Shown here one piece after another: positions 62,754 to 64,000 of a DNA stretch of 64,000 nt (the first letter of the stretch is position 1; each line of letters opens with the position of its first letter). The stretch spans positions 1 to 64,000 of the forward strand of contig NZ_JAGKIK010000008.1 in NCBI RefSeq assembly GCF_017897595.1, read 5' to 3'. The stretch comes from Aquimarina sp. U1-2 (GTDB lineage: Bacteria; Bacteroidota; Bacteroidia; Flavobacteriales; Flavobacteriaceae). Both the position numbers and the translations under genes were made by a program. The notes beneath the pieces are model-generated. The model ran no database searches, was not told the origin of the DNA, and worked only from the letters and a program-made list of their open reading frames with translations.

Positions 62754-64000
62754 ATGAAAAGTAAGCATACCTCTTCTATAGATTCTGGAAATGAAAATCC
62801 AGTAGAAAATCCTGAACTGAGTATCGGTGAAGCTGCAGTGCCGGTAGTTATTTTGGTTGGCATGTTATTTTACAATGTTTATCAATTTGGTGATGATGCT
62901 TTAAGTGGTAGCAATCAGTTTATTTTATTATTGGGTGCTGCAGTTGCCGCTATAGTTGGTTTTTTTAACAAAGTCCCATACACTCGAATGATGGAAGAGG
63001 TCGCTAGAAATGTAAAATCAACTACCGGAGCATTACTTATTTTGTTAATGGTTGGATCGCTGGCTGGCACCTGGTTAATTAGTGGAATAATACCTACTAT
63101 GATTTATTATGGATTACAAATTCTTAATCCTACCATCTTCCTTGCAGCATGTGTTATCATTTGTGCTATCATATCTATAGCGACAGGTAGCTCTTGGACC
63201 ACTTCGGCTACTGTGGGTATTGCACTTATAGGTATAGGAGACACACTAGGTATTTCTCTCGGGATGACTGCCGGGGCTGTAATTTCTGGAGCTTATTTTG
63301 GAGATAAATTATCTCCACTATCAGACACAACAAACTTAGCACCAGCAATGGCCGGTGGTGAGCTATTTTCTCATATCAAATACATGACATACACTACTGT
63401 TCCTACTATTGTGATCACCTTACTTGTTTTTATAGGTATAGGTTTTGCTATTGATACCTCTGGAACTCCACAGATTACAGAACAATTACAAGCCATTAAA
63501 GGAGCGTTCACAATTTCTCCATGGCTTTTTATTGTTCCTATCATCGTAATCGCTCTGATTATAAAAAAAACACCACCACTTGTTGCACTACTTGCCGGAA
63601 CTTTACTCGGAGCGATAGCAGCCATTATTGCGCAACCCGATATTGTAATAAAAATAGCGGGGAGCGATCAACTTACTTTTAATTCGGCGTATGTAGGTGT
63701 GATGAAAGCAATGACTGTAGATACCTCGGTAGAGACGACCAATGTACAACTTAACGACTTATTCGCTGCTGGCGGGATGTCTGGAATGCTAGGTACTATT
63801 TGGCTTATTATTTGCGCCATGGTATTTGGTGGTGTTATGGATGCTATTGGGGCACTGTCTAAAATTAGTGCAGCGCTGCTAAGCCTTTTTGATTCGGTTT
63901 TTGGCTTGTTTGCCAGTACCGTAGTAAGTTGTTTGGCTTTAAATGTGACAGCCTCAGATCAATATTTGGCTATTGTAGTACCCGGTAGAATGTACGCCAA
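62754..64000 (+). CDS. nhaC: Na+/H+ antiporter NhaC (C-terminus outside window)
   Basis: The frame is open from ATG 62754 to the window end (415 full codons). It encodes a polytopic NhaC-family antiporter: IGEAAVPVVILVGMLFYNVY at the start, the conserved ATGSSWTTSATVGIALIGIG and FGDKLSPLSDTTNLAPAMAG. The last of these is the family's hallmark transport region. NhaC exchanges Na+ for H+ across the inner membrane, which fits a marine organism. An upstream leader of >400 bp contains the tandem hairpins described separately. Confidence 0.93.
   Translation, partial: MKSKHTSSIDSGNENPVENPELSIGEAAVPVVILVGMLFYNVYQFGDDALSGSNQFILLLGAAVAAIVGFFNKVPYTRMMEEVARNVKSTTGALLILLMVGSLAGTWLISGIIPTMIYYGLQILNPTIFLAACVIICAIISIATGSSWTTSATVGIALIGIGDTLGISLGMTAGAVISGAYFGDKLSPLSDTTNLAPAMAGGELFSHIKYMTYTTVPTIVITLLVFIGIGFAIDTSGTPQITEQLQAIKGAFTISPWLFIVPIIVIALIIKKTPPLVALLAGTLLGAIAAIIAQPDIVIKIAGSDQLTFNSAYVGVMKAMTVDTSVETTNVQLNDLFAAGGMSGMLGTIWLIICAMVFGGVMDAIGALSKISAALLSLFDSVFGLFASTVVSCLALNVTASDQYLAIVVPGRMYA

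Overview
The window looks like a chromosomal segment of a marine member of the Flavobacteriaceae (Bacteroidota), of an Aquimarina-like type. The evidence is the AT-rich DNA, TAnnTTTG-type promoter candidates, weak Shine-Dalgarno sites, DUF6443/RHS proteins, a TPR-AraC hybrid regulator, a fused CcsB-CcsA protein and NhaC. The genus is inferred from gene content only. No tRNA, rRNA, CRISPR array, integrase or transposase was seen.

Layout. (1) 1-8172, minus strand: a two-gene RHS/YD locus. A 1616-aa secreted YD protein with a PKD/Ig-like array precedes a DUF6443 RHS protein cut by the window edge. (2) 8173-13963: small genes (an HTH protein and several unknowns) embedded in ~155-bp intergenic repeats, then a TPR-transmembrane-AraC regulator and one plus-strand unknown. 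(3) 14227-26544, minus strand: a tightly packed operon encoding a nearly complete type II secretion (T2SS)-like machine. In transcription order it reads unknown secreted protein, MORN-type lipoprotein, K-like, I-like and J-like pseudopilins, GspF, GspG, prepilin peptidase, GspE, GspD, L-like, M-like, fibronectin-type lipoprotein, C-like. (4) 27437-55421, minus strand: a second long operon of giant exported proteins. It encodes a plant-type LRR protein, an OmpH/Skp-like chaperone, a lipoprotein, a 1901-aa YD protein, a small exported protein, a 1692-aa YD-like protein, another small exported protein, a ~3624-aa RHS protein with a GIY-YIG-like C-terminal toxin candidate, and a candidate immunity gene 3 bp downstream. 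(5) 56299-64000: housekeeping genes: CcsBA cytochrome c maturation, a DUF2520 oxidoreductase-like protein, KdsC, RdgB, a CPBP-family membrane protein and the start of NhaC.

Working hypothesis. Regions 3 and 4 are consecutive on one strand and separated only by a terminator. None of the giant proteins shows an obvious type IX C-terminal sorting domain. The cluster may therefore be a T2SS-like machine dedicated to exporting a split RHS toxin complex, with its own chaperone, lipoproteins and immunity gene. The gene content is read directly from sequence. The functional coupling is inference.

Two details support a specialised machine. All four pseudopilins have Ala rather than Gly before the predicted cleavage site, and the prepilin peptidase lacks the usual N-terminal methylase part. 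Several starts were moved from the longest possible frame because it began with TTG or lacked a signal peptide, and these changes are noted gene by gene.
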